Shown here: positions 42,732-53,018 of the stretch, piece by piece | Position numbering within the stretch: position 1 is the first letter of the stretch | Layout of the letters: every line of letters starts with the position of its first letter | Origin: Frankia casuarinae | GTDB lineage: Bacteria > Actinomycetota > Actinomycetes > Frankiales > Frankiaceae | Assembly (NCBI RefSeq): GCF_000013345.1 | Contig: NC_007777.1 | Coordinates: 5,146,001 to 5,210,000 of the forward strand | Direction: 5' to 3' | DNA length: 64,000 nucleotides | Translations under genes and position numbers: made by a program | The notes under the pieces: model-generated | What the model was told of the DNA's origin: nothing | Databases searched by the model: none | What the model saw: only the letters and a program-made list of their open reading frames with translations

Positions 42732-45146
42732 TCAGCCGTCGATGCTGTTGACGGAACCGCTAGGGCCGGTAGGACCGATACGGCCGCCGGTCCCGGGCAG
42801 GCGCAGGAAGCGCAGCGGCTCCCGGCCCGAGGGCTGCTTCGGCCGTTCCAGGACGGGCGTCGGCGGGACCTCCATGCTGACCGGCTGGCCGGGAACCACC
42901 CGGACGGTCTTGCCGTGGTGCAGCAACGTCATCGCCGGCCCCGCGGGGACGGTGTAGACGGCCGTCGAGTCGGAGACCTCCACCCGCAGGTGCCGCCCGC
43001 GGACACAGAGCCCGAAGGCCAGCCTGGTCAGTCCCTCGGGCAACCGCGGCGCGAACGAGATCACCTCACCGCCGTCACGCAGCCCACCGAAGCCCTCGAC
43101 GAGGGCGATCCAGCTTCCCGCGAGGGAGGCCATGTGCAGCCCATCTCCGGTGTTGTGCTCGATGTCATGCAGATCCATCAGGGCGGCTTCGCGCAGGTAG
43201 TCATGGGCGAGCGACAGGTGCCCACACTCAGCGGCCAGCACCGCCTGGGAGCATGCCGACAGTGACGAGTCCCGAACCGTCAGAGCTTCGTAGTAGGCGA
43301 AGTTGCGGATCTTCTCGTCCATCGTGAAGGCGTCACCCCGGCGCTGCATCGCCAGGACCAGGTCCGCCTGCTTGATGACCTGCTTGCGGTAGAGGTCGAA
43401 GTACGGGAAGTGCAGCAGCAGAGGGTACTGCTCGGGCGCGGTGTTCGCGAAGTCCCAGACCTGGTGTTCGGTGAATCCCTCGGACTGCGGATGGACGCCG
43501 AGATGGGGGTCGTAGGGGATGAACATGTTCTCGGCCGCGTCCCGCCAGGACGCCGTGACCTCGGCGTCCACGCCCAGCTCGGCGGCCCGGTCGGGATGGC
43601 GGCGGGCGGCGTCCGCCGCGGCCACGAGGTTCCGCTGCGCCATCAGGTTCGTGTAGACGTTGTTGTCGGCGATGGCCGAGTACTCGTCCGGGCCCGTGAC
43701 ACCGTCGATCCGGAAGCGGCCGTCGAGGTCGTGATGTCCCAGCGACCGCCACAGCCGGGCGGTCTCGATCAGGATCTCCAGCCCCACCGTGCGCTCGAAC
43801 CGCTCGTCCCCGGTGATGGTGACGTAGCGGGCGACCGCGTCGGCGATGTCGGCGTTGACGTGGAAGGCGGCCGTCCCGGCTGGCCAGTATCCGGAGCACT
43901 CCTCTCCGTGGATGGTGCGCCAGGGGAAGACGGCGCCCTTCAGATTGAGCAGATCGGCTCGTTCCCTGGCCAGCGGCAGAGTCGCGTACCGCCAGCGCAG
44001 CGCGTCGGCGGCCGCGTCGGGCGCGGTGTACGTCAGGACGGGGAGCACGTACGACTCGGAGTCCCAGAAGGCGTGCCCGTCGTAGCCGGGGCCGGTCAGG
44101 CCCTTGGCCGGGATCGCCCGCCGCTCGGCCCGCGATCCGGCCTGCAGGACGTGGAACAGCGCGAAGCGAACGGCCTGCTGCACCTCCGGATCGCCGTCGA
44201 CCTCGACGTCGGCCCGCTTCCAGAAGGCATCCAGGTACTGCCGCTGCTCGGCGACGAGACCGGGCCACCCGGTCTGCCGCGCTGCGACCAGCGCCGCGGC
44301 CGCTTGGTCTCTGAGGGCCGGCAGGGACCGTTGCTCCGACCAGCCGTAGGCGATGAACTTGACCATCCGCAGCTTCTCGCCCGGGGCGAGTACCGCCGTG
44401 GCCGTCACCCGGCCGGCGTCCGGCTCGCTCTCCGAGGAGACACCCAGCGAGTCCGGCCCGGCAAACTCGTGGTCCATGGCCGCGGCGACACGGATCTCGC
44501 TGCGGTGGGTGATGTGGACGAGCTCAACCATCGTGCCGCTCGCCCGATGGCGCTCGGATCGCAGCGGCGACTCCAGCGCGGACGCGGCCCGCGGGTCACC
44601 GTGCCAGGCCGGCAGCTGCTCGTTGGCCACCAGCTCCGACTGGATGACGACCCGCGCCGGGTCGCCCACCGGCTCGATCTCGTAGTACACGGCCGCGATG
44701 GAACGCTGCGAGAACGACACCAGCCGCTCGGAGTGCACCCGGATAGTCTGCCCCGCCGGCGAGACCCATTCCACGTCCCGCCGGAGCACGCCCTCCCGGA
44801 AGTCGATCGCCCGCTGATGCGACCGCAGATCGCCATAGCGGATGTCAAACGGCTCGTCGTCGACAAGTAGACGGATCACCTTGCCGTTGGTGACGTTGAT
44901 GACCGTCTGGCCGGACTCTGGATATCCGTAGCCGGCCTCGGCATAGGGCAGGGGCCGCAGCTCGTGGACCGAGTTCAGGTAGGTGCCCGGCAGGCCGTGC
45001 GGATCGCCCTCGTCGAGGTTTCCCCGGAGCCCGATATGGCCGTTGGACAGGGCGAACAATGACTCGGAGCGGCCCAGATCGGAGATGTCGAGACCGGACT
45101 CCTGGATGGACCACGACTCGATCAGATAGGACGCTTTGTCGATCAT
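42732..45146 (-). CDS. Glycoside hydrolase family 65 disaccharide phosphorylase
   Basis: An 804-residue inverting phosphorylase that splits an alpha-linked glucose disaccharide (maltose, trehalose or kojibiose type) with phosphate, giving beta-glucose 1-phosphate. The general acid is Glu488 in GVTGPDEYS; other GH65 marks are GHAFWDSESYVLPVLTYTAP, RYATLPLARERA and GYWPAGTAAFHVNADIADAV. The substrate cannot be fixed from these motifs. The ATG overlaps the stop of the upstream beta-phosphoglucomutase gene by 4 nt, so product and next enzyme are made together. The pair resembles Rv3401/Rv3400 of Mycobacterium tuberculosis. Confidence 0.93.
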   Translation of the reverse strand: MIDKASYLIESWSIQESGLDISDLGRSESLFALSNGHIGLRGNLDEGDPHGLPGTYLNSVHELRPLPYAEAGYGYPESGQTVINVTNGKVIRLLVDDEPFDIRYGDLRSHQRAIDFREGVLRRDVEWVSPAGQTIRVHSERLVSFSQRSIAAVYYEIEPVGDPARVVIQSELVANEQLPAWHGDPRAASALESPLRSERHRASGTMVELVHITHRSEIRVAAAMDHEFAGPDSLGVSSESEPDAGRVTATAVLAPGEKLRMVKFIAYGWSEQRSLPALRDQAAAALVAARQTGWPGLVAEQRQYLDAFWKRADVEVDGDPEVQQAVRFALFHVLQAGSRAERRAIPAKGLTGPGYDGHAFWDSESYVLPVLTYTAPDAAADALRWRYATLPLARERADLLNLKGAVFPWRTIHGEECSGYWPAGTAAFHVNADIADAVARYVTITGDERFERTVGLEILIETARLWRSLGHHDLDGRFRIDGVTGPDEYSAIADNNVYTNLMAQRNLVAAADAARRHPDRAAELGVDAEVTASWRDAAENMFIPYDPHLGVHPQSEGFTEHQVWDFANTAPEQYPLLLHFPYFDLYRKQVIKQADLVLAMQRRGDAFTMDEKIRNFAYYEALTVRDSSLSACSQAVLAAECGHLSLAHDYLREAALMDLHDIEHNTGDGLHMASLAGSWIALVEGFGGLRDGGEVISFAPRLPEGLTRLAFGLCVRGRHLRVEVSDSTAVYTVPAGPAMTLLHHGKTVRVVPGQPVSMEVPPTPVLERPKQPSGREPLRFLRLPGTGGRIGPTGPSGSVNSIDG

Positions 45147-45904
45147 TCGGGGCCGGGCCCGGAGCCGTGGCCGAGCAGGTCCGCCAGGTCGTTCACCACG
45201 ATGTCGGCCCCGTGGGCGCGCAACGCGGCGGCGTGCCCCACCCGGTCGATCCCCACGACCCAGCCGAACCCGCCGGCCCGCCCCGCCTCGACGCCGGCCA
45301 GGGCGTCCTCGAACACCGCCGCCCGCCGCGGCGGCACCCCGAGCAGCCGGGCGCCGGCGAGGAAGGTGTCGGGCGCGGGCTTTCCGGCGAGGTGGTCACG
45401 GGCGGCAACGAGGCCGTCCACCGCTCCGTCAACGAGGGCGTCAAGCCCAGTCGCCTTCAACACCTCGGCGCAGTTGGCGCTGGAGGAGACGACCACGCGG
45501 GGGATCCCCCGCGTGGCCAGTTCCCGCAGATACGTCACCGAGCCGGGATAGATGTCCACGCTGTCCCTCCGAATCCGTTCCAGCAGGAGGAAGTTCTTCC
45601 GGTTGGACAGCCCATGCACGGTGAGCGCGGACGGCGGGTCGTCCGGTGTTCCGTCGGGAAGCCTGATGTGACGGGCGTCGAGAAAGGCTCGCACACCGTC
45701 GATCCTGGGCCGGCCGTCAACGTACTCGACATAGTCATGCTCGAGGTCGAAGGGGACGAACGGCTCTCCCGACCGCTTGGCCCAGTTCTCCAGGAAATCG
45801 TCGAACGTCTCTTTCCACGCGGCCGCGTGGATCGTCGCGGTGTTCGTCAGCACGCCATCCAGGTCGAACAGACATGCCTCGATGTGATCGGGTAGCCCGA
45901 GCAT
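45143..45904 (-). CDS. pgmB: Beta-phosphoglucomutase (HAD superfamily)
   Basis: A 253-residue HAD phosphotransferase that turns beta-glucose 1-phosphate into glucose 6-phosphate. Motif I is D14-L-D16-G-V-L ([11 protein letters not shown]), followed by the cap with [13 protein letters not shown], motif [10 protein letters not shown], Lys in [16 protein letters not shown], and [11 protein letters not shown]. The second Asp after the nucleophile is characteristic of the mutases and phosphatases. ATG 45904 is chosen because it starts the family sequence; the longer frame from 45967 is possible. It is translationally coupled to the GH65 gene, which makes its substrate, so pathway logic supports the call. 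Confidence 0.9.
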   Translation of the reverse strand: MLGLPDHIEACLFDLDGVLTNTATIHAAAWKETFDDFLENWAKRSGEPFVPFDLEHDYVEYVDGRPRIDGVRAFLDARHIRLPDGTPDDPPSALTVHGLSNRKNFLLLERIRRDSVDIYPGSVTYLRELATRGIPRVVVSSSANCAEVLKATGLDALVDGAVDGLVAARDHLAGKPAPDTFLAGARLLGVPPRRAAVFEDALAGVEAGRAGGFGWVVGIDRVGHAAALRAHGADIVVNDLADLLGHGSGPGPE

Positions 45905-46081
45905 CCGTCCCGCCTGTCCCTTCCGCCCCAGCCTTCCCCGGGGGCACCCGTCCGACCGGGTATTCATCGACCGGCCACGTGCCTCCTACCCGGGTCACGC
46001 TCCGTCTCACTCTTCCACGCGGCCCCATCCTCCTCCGGGTGGACGGTGAAGATCGACCGCTCATGCTCTAACGTCCGGGAC

Positions 46082-46681
46082 GTGCTGTTGTCCGACCGGG
46101 ACATCCGGACCGAGATCGCCACGGGCCGGATCCGTCTCGACCCCCACGACCCTGGCCTCATCCAGCCGTCCAGCATCGATCTACGGCTGGACCGCTGGTT
46201 CCGGGTCTTCGCCAACCACCGGTACAGCCACATTGATCCCTCTCTTGAGCAGGAGGATCTCACCGAGCTCATCGCCCCGGAGGGCGACGAGCCGTTCGTC
46301 CTGCATCCGGGCGAGTTCGTCCTCGGCTCGACGCTGGAGATCGTCACCCTGCCCGACGATCTCGCCGGCCGGCTGGAAGGGAAGTCGAGTCTCGGCCGGC
46401 TCGGGCTGCTCACGCACTCGACGGCGGGCTTCATCGACCCCGGCTTCTCCGGGCACGTCACGCTGGAACTGTCGAACGTGGCGACGCTGCCGATCAAACT
46501 CTGGCCCGGCATGAAGATCGGCCAGCTCTGCCTGTTCCGGCTGTCCTCGCCGGCCGAGCACTCGTACGGCTCGACCATCTACGGTTCGCGCTACCAGGGT
46601 CAGCGCGGCCCGACCCCGTCGAGGGCCTACCGGGACTTCACCCGCGCACCGGTCCCGAACGGGGAGATCCCCCCAGGCTGA
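46082..46681 (+). CDS. dcd: dCTP deaminase
   Basis: A 199-residue trimeric deaminase converting dCTP to dUTP (or directly to dUMP in the bifunctional type), feeding thymidylate synthesis. Family segments are [17 protein letters not shown] at the start, [38 protein letters not shown] and [18 protein letters not shown], where the catalytic Glu and the substrate-binding Ser/Arg lie. I start at GTG 46082 (VLLSDRD) rather than the GTG 12 codons upstream because known proteins begin there. It is followed by a hairpin and stands alone. Confidence 0.96.
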   Translation: MLLSDRDIRTEIATGRIRLDPHDPGLIQPSSIDLRLDRWFRVFANHRYSHIDPSLEQEDLTELIAPEGDEPFVLHPGEFVLGSTLEIVTLPDDLAGRLEGKSSLGRLGLLTHSTAGFIDPGFSGHVTLELSNVATLPIKLWPGMKIGQLCLFRLSSPAEHSYGSTIYGSRYQGQRGPTPSRAYRDFTRAPVPNGEIPPG

Positions 46682-46704
46682 CTTCCTTGTCTTTCAGCTT
46701 CCTC

Positions 46705-46749
46705 GCCTTTCCAGAGGGTTTTATGTCCGATTTATCCCTCTGGAAAGGC
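46705..46749. terminator. Hairpin between dcd and the Fe-S protein gene
   Basis: GCCTTTCCAGAGGG (46705-46718) and CCCTCTGGAAAGGC (46736-46749) form a perfect 14-bp stem around a 17-nt AT-rich loop, between two convergent genes. Confidence 0.8.
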
Positions 46750-46760
46750 AGGGACGCAAT

Positions 46761-48992
46761 TTAGCCGACAGGCTCGGCGGACGCCTCGGTCGGAGCCGCT
46801 GGCGCCGACGGCGCCAGCGAACGGGCCAGGAGCTGGGAGACGTCGAGTACCTCGACACCGTCCTTCGCCTCGCCGCTCAGCTTCTTCTCGGTGACGGCAT
46901 CGGTGAGCATCACGATGCAGAACGGGCAGGCGGTGGACACGACGTCCGGGTCGAGGCCGAGGGCCTCCTCCATCCGGTCCACGTTGACCCGCTTACCGAT
47001 CTTCTCCTCCATCCACATCCGCGCGCCGCCGGCACCGCAGCAGAAGCCGCGGTCCTTGCAGCGGTGCATCTCCTGGCCCCGGATGCCCGGAATCGCCGCC
47101 AGGATCTCCCGCGGCGGGGTGTAGACCTTGTTGTGCCGCCCGAGGAAGCAGGGGTCGTGGTAGGTGACCGACGACTCCACCCGGGTCACCGGTACCAGCT
47201 TGCGCTCCTCGACCAGTTTGCCGAGCAGCTGGGTGTGGTGGACGACCTCGTACTGACCGCCGAGGGCCGAGTATTCCCGGGCGAGGCTGTTGAAGCAGTG
47301 CGGGCAGGTGGCAACGATCTTCTTGACGCCCGTGGCGTTCAGCAGCTCGATGTTCGCCTTGGCCATCTCCTGGTACAGGTACTCGTTGCCGAGCCGGCGC
47401 GCCGGGTCCCCGGTGCAGGACTCGTTCGTACCGAGGATCGCGAACTCGACCCCGGCAGTGTGCAGGAGCTCCGCGAAGGCCCGCGCGACCTTTTTGGCGC
47501 GGTCCTCGATCGCCCCGGCGCAGCCGACCCAGTACAGGTACTCGACGTCGTCGGGGATCTGCTCACCGTCGCCGAGGACACGCACCTCGAAGGGCAGGCC
47601 CTCGGTCCACTCGGTGCGGGTCCGCGGCGAGACGCCCCACGGGTTGCCGTTGTTCTCAAGGTTGCGCAGCATGACGCCGGCCTCGGACGGGAACGCCGAC
47701 TCGATCATCACCTGGTAGCGACGCATGTCGACGATGTGGTCGACATGCTCGATGTCCACCGGACACTGTTCGACGCACGCGCCGCAGTTGGTGCACGACC
47801 ACAGGACGTCGGGATCGATGACCCCGCCCTCCTCCTCGGTGCCGACCAGCGGCCGGTCGACCTGCGGCTGACCGGGCTGCGGCACCCGGCCGAAGCCGGA
47901 CTCGGGCACGTGGTGCACGGTGTGGGAGGCGGAGGCGTCCTCGGCGATCCCGGTGACCGCCTTCGGCGCCTCCTCACCCTCCGCCGCGCCTTCGGTGGAC
48001 AGCAGGTAGGGCGCCTTGGCGAAGAGGTGGTCACGCAGATCCATGATCAACAACTTCGGCGACAGCGGCTTGCCTGTGTTCCACGCCGGGCACTGGCTCT
48101 GGCACCGCCCGCACTCGGTGCAGGTGGCGAAGTCGAGCATGGCCTTCCAGGAGAAGTCCTCGACCTTGCCGACGCCGACGACCGGCTCGTCCTCCTCCAT
48201 CAGCTTCTCGATGTCGGGAGTGGTGGCCAGCGGGCCGAGGGCCACCGGCTGGCGCTTGAGCACGACGTTGATCGGGGCCAGGCCGATGTGCAGGTGCTTC
48301 GAGTAGACCACCAGCACCGAGAAGCCCATGATCACCGCGATGTTGAGCAGCAGGAAGGCCGTCTCGATGCCCTCGTTCACATCGTGGGAGAGACCGGAGA
48401 AGATGCGGCTCACAGCGTAGGACGCGAAGGCCCACTTCGTCTGGCCCTGCGGGAGGTTGCCGGTGTTGTACTGGGCACCACGGTAGAGCAGCAGCGTCAC
48501 GATAACGGCGGTGATCAGGCCGAGGATGACCCAGGCCGGCCCGGTGTGCGAGCCGTAGAATCGCGACTTGCGCTCCAGCCGCGCCGGGGCGTTCTTCAAC
48601 CGGATGATCGTGAAGGCGACCAGGCCGGCGAGGACCGCCACGGCGAAGAAGTCCTCGAGGAAGCCGATGGCCGCCCAGTGCCCGAATCCCGGGATGTGGA
48701 AGTCGTCGTCGAACAGGCCGCCGTAGGCCTCGATGACGGTCAGCAGCAGGATCGTGAAGCCCCAGAAGGTGAAGAAGTGGGCCGCCCCGGGCACCGACCA
48801 CTTCAGCAGCTTGCGCTGCCCCCCGACCTCGCTGATCTCCGTCCAGACGCGGGTCGGCAGGTCGTCGAGCCGGCCCTCGGCCGGCTGGCCGGACCCGATC
48901 AGCCGGAACAGCCAGAAAACCCGACGCCCGGCAACCGCGAGAGCAATCAGCGTGATCGCTCCACCGATCGCAATTCTCACAGCATCCTCCAT
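46761..48992 (-). CDS. Membrane (Fe-S)-binding heterodisulfide reductase-like oxidoreductase
   Basis: A 743-residue fusion. Residues about 1-260 form a membrane part with five or more helices resembling nitrate reductase gamma/HdrE (heme b type). Residues about 300-460 hold two 4Fe-4S sites, CTECGRCQSQCPAW and CTNCGACVEQCPVDIEH. The last 300 residues hold two CCG domains as in HdrB/D: YWVGCAG, ATCPHCFNS and RGFCCGAGGARMW. Such proteins pass electrons between the quinone pool and a soluble partner; they are widespread in actinobacteria and the partner is unknown. ATG 48992 is chosen (MEDAVRIAIGGAITL starts the first helix). The C-terminal 25 residues are a Pro/Ala tail. Confidence 0.9.
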   Translation of the reverse strand: MEDAVRIAIGGAITLIALAVAGRRVFWLFRLIGSGQPAEGRLDDLPTRVWTEISEVGGQRKLLKWSVPGAAHFFTFWGFTILLLTVIEAYGGLFDDDFHIPGFGHWAAIGFLEDFFAVAVLAGLVAFTIIRLKNAPARLERKSRFYGSHTGPAWVILGLITAVIVTLLLYRGAQYNTGNLPQGQTKWAFASYAVSRIFSGLSHDVNEGIETAFLLLNIAVIMGFSVLVVYSKHLHIGLAPINVVLKRQPVALGPLATTPDIEKLMEEDEPVVGVGKVEDFSWKAMLDFATCTECGRCQSQCPAWNTGKPLSPKLLIMDLRDHLFAKAPYLLSTEGAAEGEEAPKAVTGIAEDASASHTVHHVPESGFGRVPQPGQPQVDRPLVGTEEEGGVIDPDVLWSCTNCGACVEQCPVDIEHVDHIVDMRRYQVMIESAFPSEAGVMLRNLENNGNPWGVSPRTRTEWTEGLPFEVRVLGDGEQIPDDVEYLYWVGCAGAIEDRAKKVARAFAELLHTAGVEFAILGTNESCTGDPARRLGNEYLYQEMAKANIELLNATGVKKIVATCPHCFNSLAREYSALGGQYEVVHHTQLLGKLVEERKLVPVTRVESSVTYHDPCFLGRHNKVYTPPREILAAIPGIRGQEMHRCKDRGFCCGAGGARMWMEEKIGKRVNVDRMEEALGLDPDVVSTACPFCIVMLTDAVTEKKLSGEAKDGVEVLDVSQLLARSLAPSAPAAPTEASAEPVG

Positions 48993-49466
48993 CTGGCACC
49001 CACTATCGCGGGCGAGCCTGCTCGTACCGACCAGCAACGTATGGGACGAGTGGCTCACGCCACCCGGACAAGTGGCCCGCGCCACCGTATGGGCGGGTCC
49101 GGTCCCAACCTCCCGGCCAACCCGTCTGTCCGGGTCCCCACCCCGGACGTAGGGGCACTATGAGGCCGACAGCGAACCCGCTCACCGTCGACCCTGCCAC
49201 GACGTGGTCCGAGCGGCCCGATATAGGGGGTCCGAAGGCCCGATCGTCCGCGCGAGGTGCACGGGACTGCTACGTTCAGCGGCAGATGCCCAACCGACAC
49301 GCAACGCCTCGCACCGTCACGACTACCACGGCGCCCCGGATCCCGCCATCCCGGAACGTCGCTCCCCCGCCGGGAGCCTCCCGGGCCGACGAGGTCAACC
49401 CTTGTGCCGGCAGGTGCTTCGACGCACCATAAGGACAGCCTTCGCCCACGGTGACCGGGCGATCGT
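48993..49466. other. Intergenic, divergent promoters
   Basis: 474 nt with no convincing gene. It separates the divergent Fe-S protein and NERD genes and must hold both promoters; I could not identify core elements or a notable symmetric site. Confidence 0.4.
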
Positions 49467-50870
49467 GTGTCCCGCGGTGCTCGCCACCTTCACGTTGTGC
49501 CTGGGCCCGGTGCCAGCGCTGCCGCGACGACGCCCGGCGTGCTCCGGCGGACGGGCCCTACCGACGTTGACGACCCCGCGAACGACAACTCCGCGAACGA
49601 CAACTCCGCGAACGACGACCCTGCGAACATGGTGGGCACGATGGCGACGATCACCCGGCCGACGATGACCCGAGTCGGCCGCCCTGGACACTCCCTGCAG
49701 ACGGAGTACCTCCGGGCCAGGGAAAACCAGGCACTCGTGCGGCGGGACAAGCTGAGCCGCGAGGTACCCCGCACCGCGGTGCGCTCGGCCCTGGTAGGAC
49801 TCGCTCTCGCCCTCGTCATCGGCTTCGGCCTAGGGCTGCCCACGGTCGCGGTCGTCGTGTTCCTGCTGGTCTTCATCGCCTGGCCGGCCGGGATCGTGAT
49901 CGCCTCGTTCGGGACCGCCCCCGACGTCGAGTCGCTGCGCGAGGGGGCCGAGGCGGAGCGCAGGACCGCGCGCGCCATCGCCCGGCTGCGCCGCCAAGGG
50001 TACGTCATCCTGCACGACCGGGCCGTCCCCTACTCCGAGGCGACCATCGGTCACCTCCTGGTCGGGCCCGGCGGGGTGATGGTGCTCAGCAGCGACAACA
50101 ACAAGGGCACCGTGCGGTACAAGAAGGGTGGGGCGACCTGTGACGGAGAGTCACTCAAACCCCCGATCGACCGCACCGCCTGGTTGGGTGGCGAGGTCCG
50201 CAACCAGATCCGCGCGGCACTGCCGATGCTTAAGATCCCGATAAGTCCGATCCTGGTGATGGTCGAGGCCAACGTCCTGTGGAGCGACGGCGCCCTCGAC
50301 GGAGTGACGATCATCAGCATCAAGGACGTCGTCAACTACATCCGGCGCAAGCCCGGCCGACTCAACCCCGGTGAGGTCCAGCAGATCGTCGCCGCCACGG
50401 AACGGCTGTTTCCGGCCTACTCGGCCAACCGCCTCGCCGAACAGATCACCGTCGGTCGGGACCAGTGGCTGACCCTGATGGATGCGCTGCGCACGATCCG
50501 TGAGCGCGACGGGGACGCTTCCGAGATGCTCGACCGGCTCGCCCAGATCGAGTCCGACCTGGGCCGGCAGGCCGACCTCATCAACCGGACCGGAATGCCA
50601 CTCGCGGTTCCCGGCCGGGCGGGCGCCGGCGAGGCCACGAGCGGCGGGCCGGACGGTCCGTCGGCTGCCGGCATGGGGCCGGTTCCCCGGCTCGGATCAC
50701 GCGCGGGCGGACGGCCACGCCCGGGGGCCCGCCGCGGGCGCATCCTGGCCGCCGTCCGACCGCCCCGGGAGACGACGGACCCCGACGCCGGCCAGGCGCC
50801 CGGCGACGGTGCCGCGGGTGGCGACGATGCCGCGGGTGGCTCGGCCCCGCAGCCACCCGCCGGAAGCTGA
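49467..50870 (+). CDS. NERD-domain membrane protein
   Basis: A 467-residue protein. After a variable N-terminus come two adjacent hydrophobic stretches (RTAVRSALVGLALALVIGFG and VAVVVFLLVFIAWPAGIVIA, about 102-145), then a NERD (nuclease-related) domain with GAEAERRTARAIARLRRQGY, ILHDRAVPYSEATIGHLLVG and GGVMVLSSDNNKG. NERD domains are related to restriction-type nucleases, but function in this setting is unknown. The C-terminal 90 residues are Gly/Pro/Ala rich. The start is uncertain: GTG 49467 or ATG 49629/49641, since residues 37-53 come from a 15-bp repeat and no strong ribosome site precedes any of them. Confidence 0.8.
   Translation: MSRGARHLHVVPGPGASAAATTPGVLRRTGPTDVDDPANDNSANDNSANDDPANMVGTMATITRPTMTRVGRPGHSLQTEYLRARENQALVRRDKLSREVPRTAVRSALVGLALALVIGFGLGLPTVAVVVFLLVFIAWPAGIVIASFGTAPDVESLREGAEAERRTARAIARLRRQGYVILHDRAVPYSEATIGHLLVGPGGVMVLSSDNNKGTVRYKKGGATCDGESLKPPIDRTAWLGGEVRNQIRAALPMLKIPISPILVMVEANVLWSDGALDGVTIISIKDVVNYIRRKPGRLNPGEVQQIVAATERLFPAYSANRLAEQITVGRDQWLTLMDALRTIRERDGDASEMLDRLAQIESDLGRQADLINRTGMPLAVPGRAGAGEATSGGPDGPSAAGMGPVPRLGSRAGGRPRPGARRGRILAAVRPPRETTDPDAGQAPGDGAAGGDDAAGGSAPQPPAGS
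49576..49620 (+). repeat. 15-bp tandem repeat near the NERD gene start
   Basis: CCGCGAACGACAACT at 49576-49590 and 49591-49605, and a third copy with two changes to 49620. It encodes ANDNS repeats before the membrane segments, or lies in the leader if a later start is used. Confidence 0.9.
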
Positions 50871-50977
50871 CGCTCTCCCGTTCCACCTCCCATTCCACGC
50901 CCTGCCGGCTCCTCCCGCCGGCTCCCCTTCCGGTCCCGCCCGGCGACGCTGGCGGGAATTTCCCGGCCACACATAAA

Positions 50978-50998
50978 GTTGAGCGTGTCAGGCTCACC
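50978..50998. promoter_or_regulatory. HAIR-like operator (HspR), distal, upstream of dnaK
   Basis: Arms GTTGAGC and GCTCACC are separated by 7 nt, close to the HspR consensus CTTGAGT-N7-ACTCAAG. It lies upstream of TATGAT (51009-51014), the best -10 candidate. Confidence 0.65.
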
Positions 50999-51008
50999 TC
51001 TGTCGGGC

Positions 51009-51014
51009 TATGAT
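51009..51014 (+). promoter_or_regulatory. Candidate -10 box of the dnaK operon
   Basis: TATGAT lies between the two HAIR-like sites. A consensus -35 is not evident at 17 nt. Bound HspR would cover this box from both sides. Confidence 0.5.
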
Positions 51015-51026
51015 GGGAGCCGTCAT

Positions 51027-51047
51027 CATGAGTCAGAGCGACTCAAT
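51027..51047. promoter_or_regulatory. HAIR operator (HspR), proximal, upstream of dnaK
   Basis: CATGAGT-N7-ACTCAAT matches the consensus CTTGAGT-N7-ACTCAAG with one mismatch in each arm. It is 141 nt upstream of the dnaK start, just downstream of the candidate -10. Confidence 0.85.
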
Positions 51048-51072
51048 ACACCGACCTGACTTAACGTTGGCG

Positions 51073-51111
51073 GAACCGAGGCTTCCCGGAGTGATCCTCA
51101 AGCCTCGGTTC
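51073..51111. other. 12-bp perfect hairpin in the dnaK leader
   Basis: GAACCGAGGCTT (51073-51084) pairs with AAGCCTCGGTTC (51100-51111), loop 15 nt. It would be transcribed if the promoter is at TATGAT. It is not a CIRCE element. The 5' leader of about 170 nt holds no other feature I recognise. Confidence 0.75.
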
Positions 51112-51188
51112 ACCGACAGGTTCCATCCCCACGAGGTCGGTGCGCCCGTCTGATCGGCGCCACCGACATGATCGAAAGGCACACAGAC

Positions 51189-53018
51189 ATGGCACGAGCG
51201 GTCGGTATCGACCTCGGCACCACGAACTCCGTCGTGAGCGTGCTCGAGGGCGGCGAACCCACGGTGATCGCCAACGCCGAGGGCTCCCGGACGACCCCGT
51301 CGGTCGTGGCTTTCGCGAAGAACGGCGAGGTCCTGGTCGGCGAGGTCGCCAAGCGTCAGGCGGTGACGAACGTCGAGCGCACCATCCGGTCGGTCAAACG
51401 CCACATGGGCACCGACTGGAAGATGAAGGTCGACGCGAAGGATCTCACGCCCCAGGAGATCAGCGCGTTCATCCTGCAGAAGCTGAAGCGGGACGCCGAG
51501 TCCTACCTCGGTGAGACGGTTACGGACGCGGTCATCACCGTCCCGGCGTACTTCGACGACGCCCAGCGTCAGGCCACCACCGAGGCGGGCACGATCGCCG
51601 GGCTCAACGTCCTGCGGATTGTCAACGAGCCGACCGCCGCGGCCCTCGCCTACGGGTTGGACAAGGGCGAGAAGGAGCAGACCATCCTGGTCTTCGACCT
51701 CGGTGGCGGCACCTTCGACGTCTCCCTGCTGGAGATCGGCGACGGTGTCGTCGAGGTGAAGTCCACCTCCGGTGACACCCACCTCGGTGGTGACGACTGG
51801 GATCAGCGCATCACCGACCACCTGATCAAGACCTTCAACGGCCAGCACGGGGTCGACCTCGGCAAGGACAAGATGGCCCTGCAGCGGCTGCGGGAGGCCG
51901 CCGAGAAGGCGAAGATCGAGCTTTCGCAGTCCACCCAGACCGCGATCAACCTGCCCTACATCACCGCGTCGGCCGAGGGTCCCCTGCACCTCGACGTCTC
52001 GCTGTCGCGCGCCGAGTTCCAGCGGATGACCTCCGACCTCATCGACCGCTGCAGGCACCCCTTCCAGCAGGCGGTGAAGGACGCGGGGATCAAGGTCAGC
52101 GACATTGACCACGTCGTCCTCGTCGGTGGTTCCACCCGGATGCCCGCCGTCGTCGAGCTGGTCCGCGAGCTGACCGGGGGCAAGGAGCCGAACAAGGGCG
52201 TCAACCCGGACGAGGTCGTCGCCGTCGGCGCCTCGCTGCAGGCCGGCGTGCTCAAGGGCGAAGTCAAGGACGTCCTGCTCCTCGACGTCACCCCGCTCTC
52301 GCTCGGCATCGAGACGAAGGGGGGGATCATGACCAAGCTCATCGAGCGCAACACCACGATCCCCACCAAGCGCTCGGAGATCTTCACCACCGCCGAGGAC
52401 AGCCAGCCCTCCGTGCAGATCCAGGTCTTCCAGGGCGAGCGCGAGATGGCCGCCTACAACAAGAAGCTCGGCATGTTCGAGCTGACCGGCCTGCCGCCCG
52501 CCCCGCGGGGCATGCCCCAGATCGAGGTCACCTTCGACATCGACGCGAACGGCATCGTGCACGTGTCCGCGAAGGACCTGGGCACCGGCAAGGAGCAGTC
52601 GATGACCATCACCGGCGGCTCGGCGCTGCCGAAGGACGACATCGACCGCATGGTCCGCGACGCCGAGCAGTACGCCGAGGAGGACCGCAGGCGCCGGGAG
52701 GAGGCCGAGACCCGCAACAAGGCCGAGACGCTCGTCTACTCGACCGAGCGGTTCCTCGCCGAGAACGGCGAAAAGATCGACGCCGCGGTGAAGAGCGACG
52801 TGGAGGAGAAGCTCGGCACGCTGCGGGGCGCCGTCGCCGGCACCGACACGGCGGCGATCCGCGAGGCGGCCGACGCGCTGGCCGCGGCGAGCCAGGCGAT
52901 GGGCCAGGCCATGTACGCGCAGGCCGCCCAGGAGGGCGCGGGTGCCTCCGGCGGCGCCGGAGCAGCCGACGACGACGTGGTCGACGCGGAGATCGTGGAT
53001 GAGGAGGACAAGAAGTGA
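51189..53018 (+). CDS. dnaK: Chaperone DnaK (Hsp70)
   Basis: A 609-residue Hsp70 chaperone that holds and refolds unfolded proteins through ATP cycling with DnaJ and GrpE. ATPase motifs: [15 protein letters not shown] at the start, [15 protein letters not shown], the phosphate-2 loop [17 protein letters not shown], and [17 protein letters not shown]. The linker [16 protein letters not shown] precedes the substrate domain, and the C-terminus ends in the acidic [14 protein letters not shown] 51189 has GAAAGG 10 nt upstream. It heads dnaK-grpE-dnaJ-hspR; its stop overlaps grpE. HspR operators lie upstream, so DnaK-HspR feedback control is expected. Confidence 0.98.
   Translation: MARAVGIDLGTTNSVVSVLEGGEPTVIANAEGSRTTPSVVAFAKNGEVLVGEVAKRQAVTNVERTIRSVKRHMGTDWKMKVDAKDLTPQEISAFILQKLKRDAESYLGETVTDAVITVPAYFDDAQRQATTEAGTIAGLNVLRIVNEPTAAALAYGLDKGEKEQTILVFDLGGGTFDVSLLEIGDGVVEVKSTSGDTHLGGDDWDQRITDHLIKTFNGQHGVDLGKDKMALQRLREAAEKAKIELSQSTQTAINLPYITASAEGPLHLDVSLSRAEFQRMTSDLIDRCRHPFQQAVKDAGIKVSDIDHVVLVGGSTRMPAVVELVRELTGGKEPNKGVNPDEVVAVGASLQAGVLKGEVKDVLLLDVTPLSLGIETKGGIMTKLIERNTTIPTKRSEIFTTAEDSQPSVQIQVFQGEREMAAYNKKLGMFELTGLPPAPRGMPQIEVTFDIDANGIVHVSAKDLGTGKEQSMTITGGSALPKDDIDRMVRDAEQYAEEDRRRREEAETRNKAETLVYSTERFLAENGEKIDAAVKSDVEEKLGTLRGAVAGTDTAAIREAADALAAASQAMGQAMYAQAAQEGAGASGGAGAADDDVVDAEIVDEEDKK

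Noticed and set aside
51027-51047. CIRCE element upstream of dnaK
   Set aside because: Arms and spacing (7+N7+7, TGAGT/ACTCA) fit HAIR, not the 9+N9+9 CIRCE, and the operon encodes HspR rather than HrcA.
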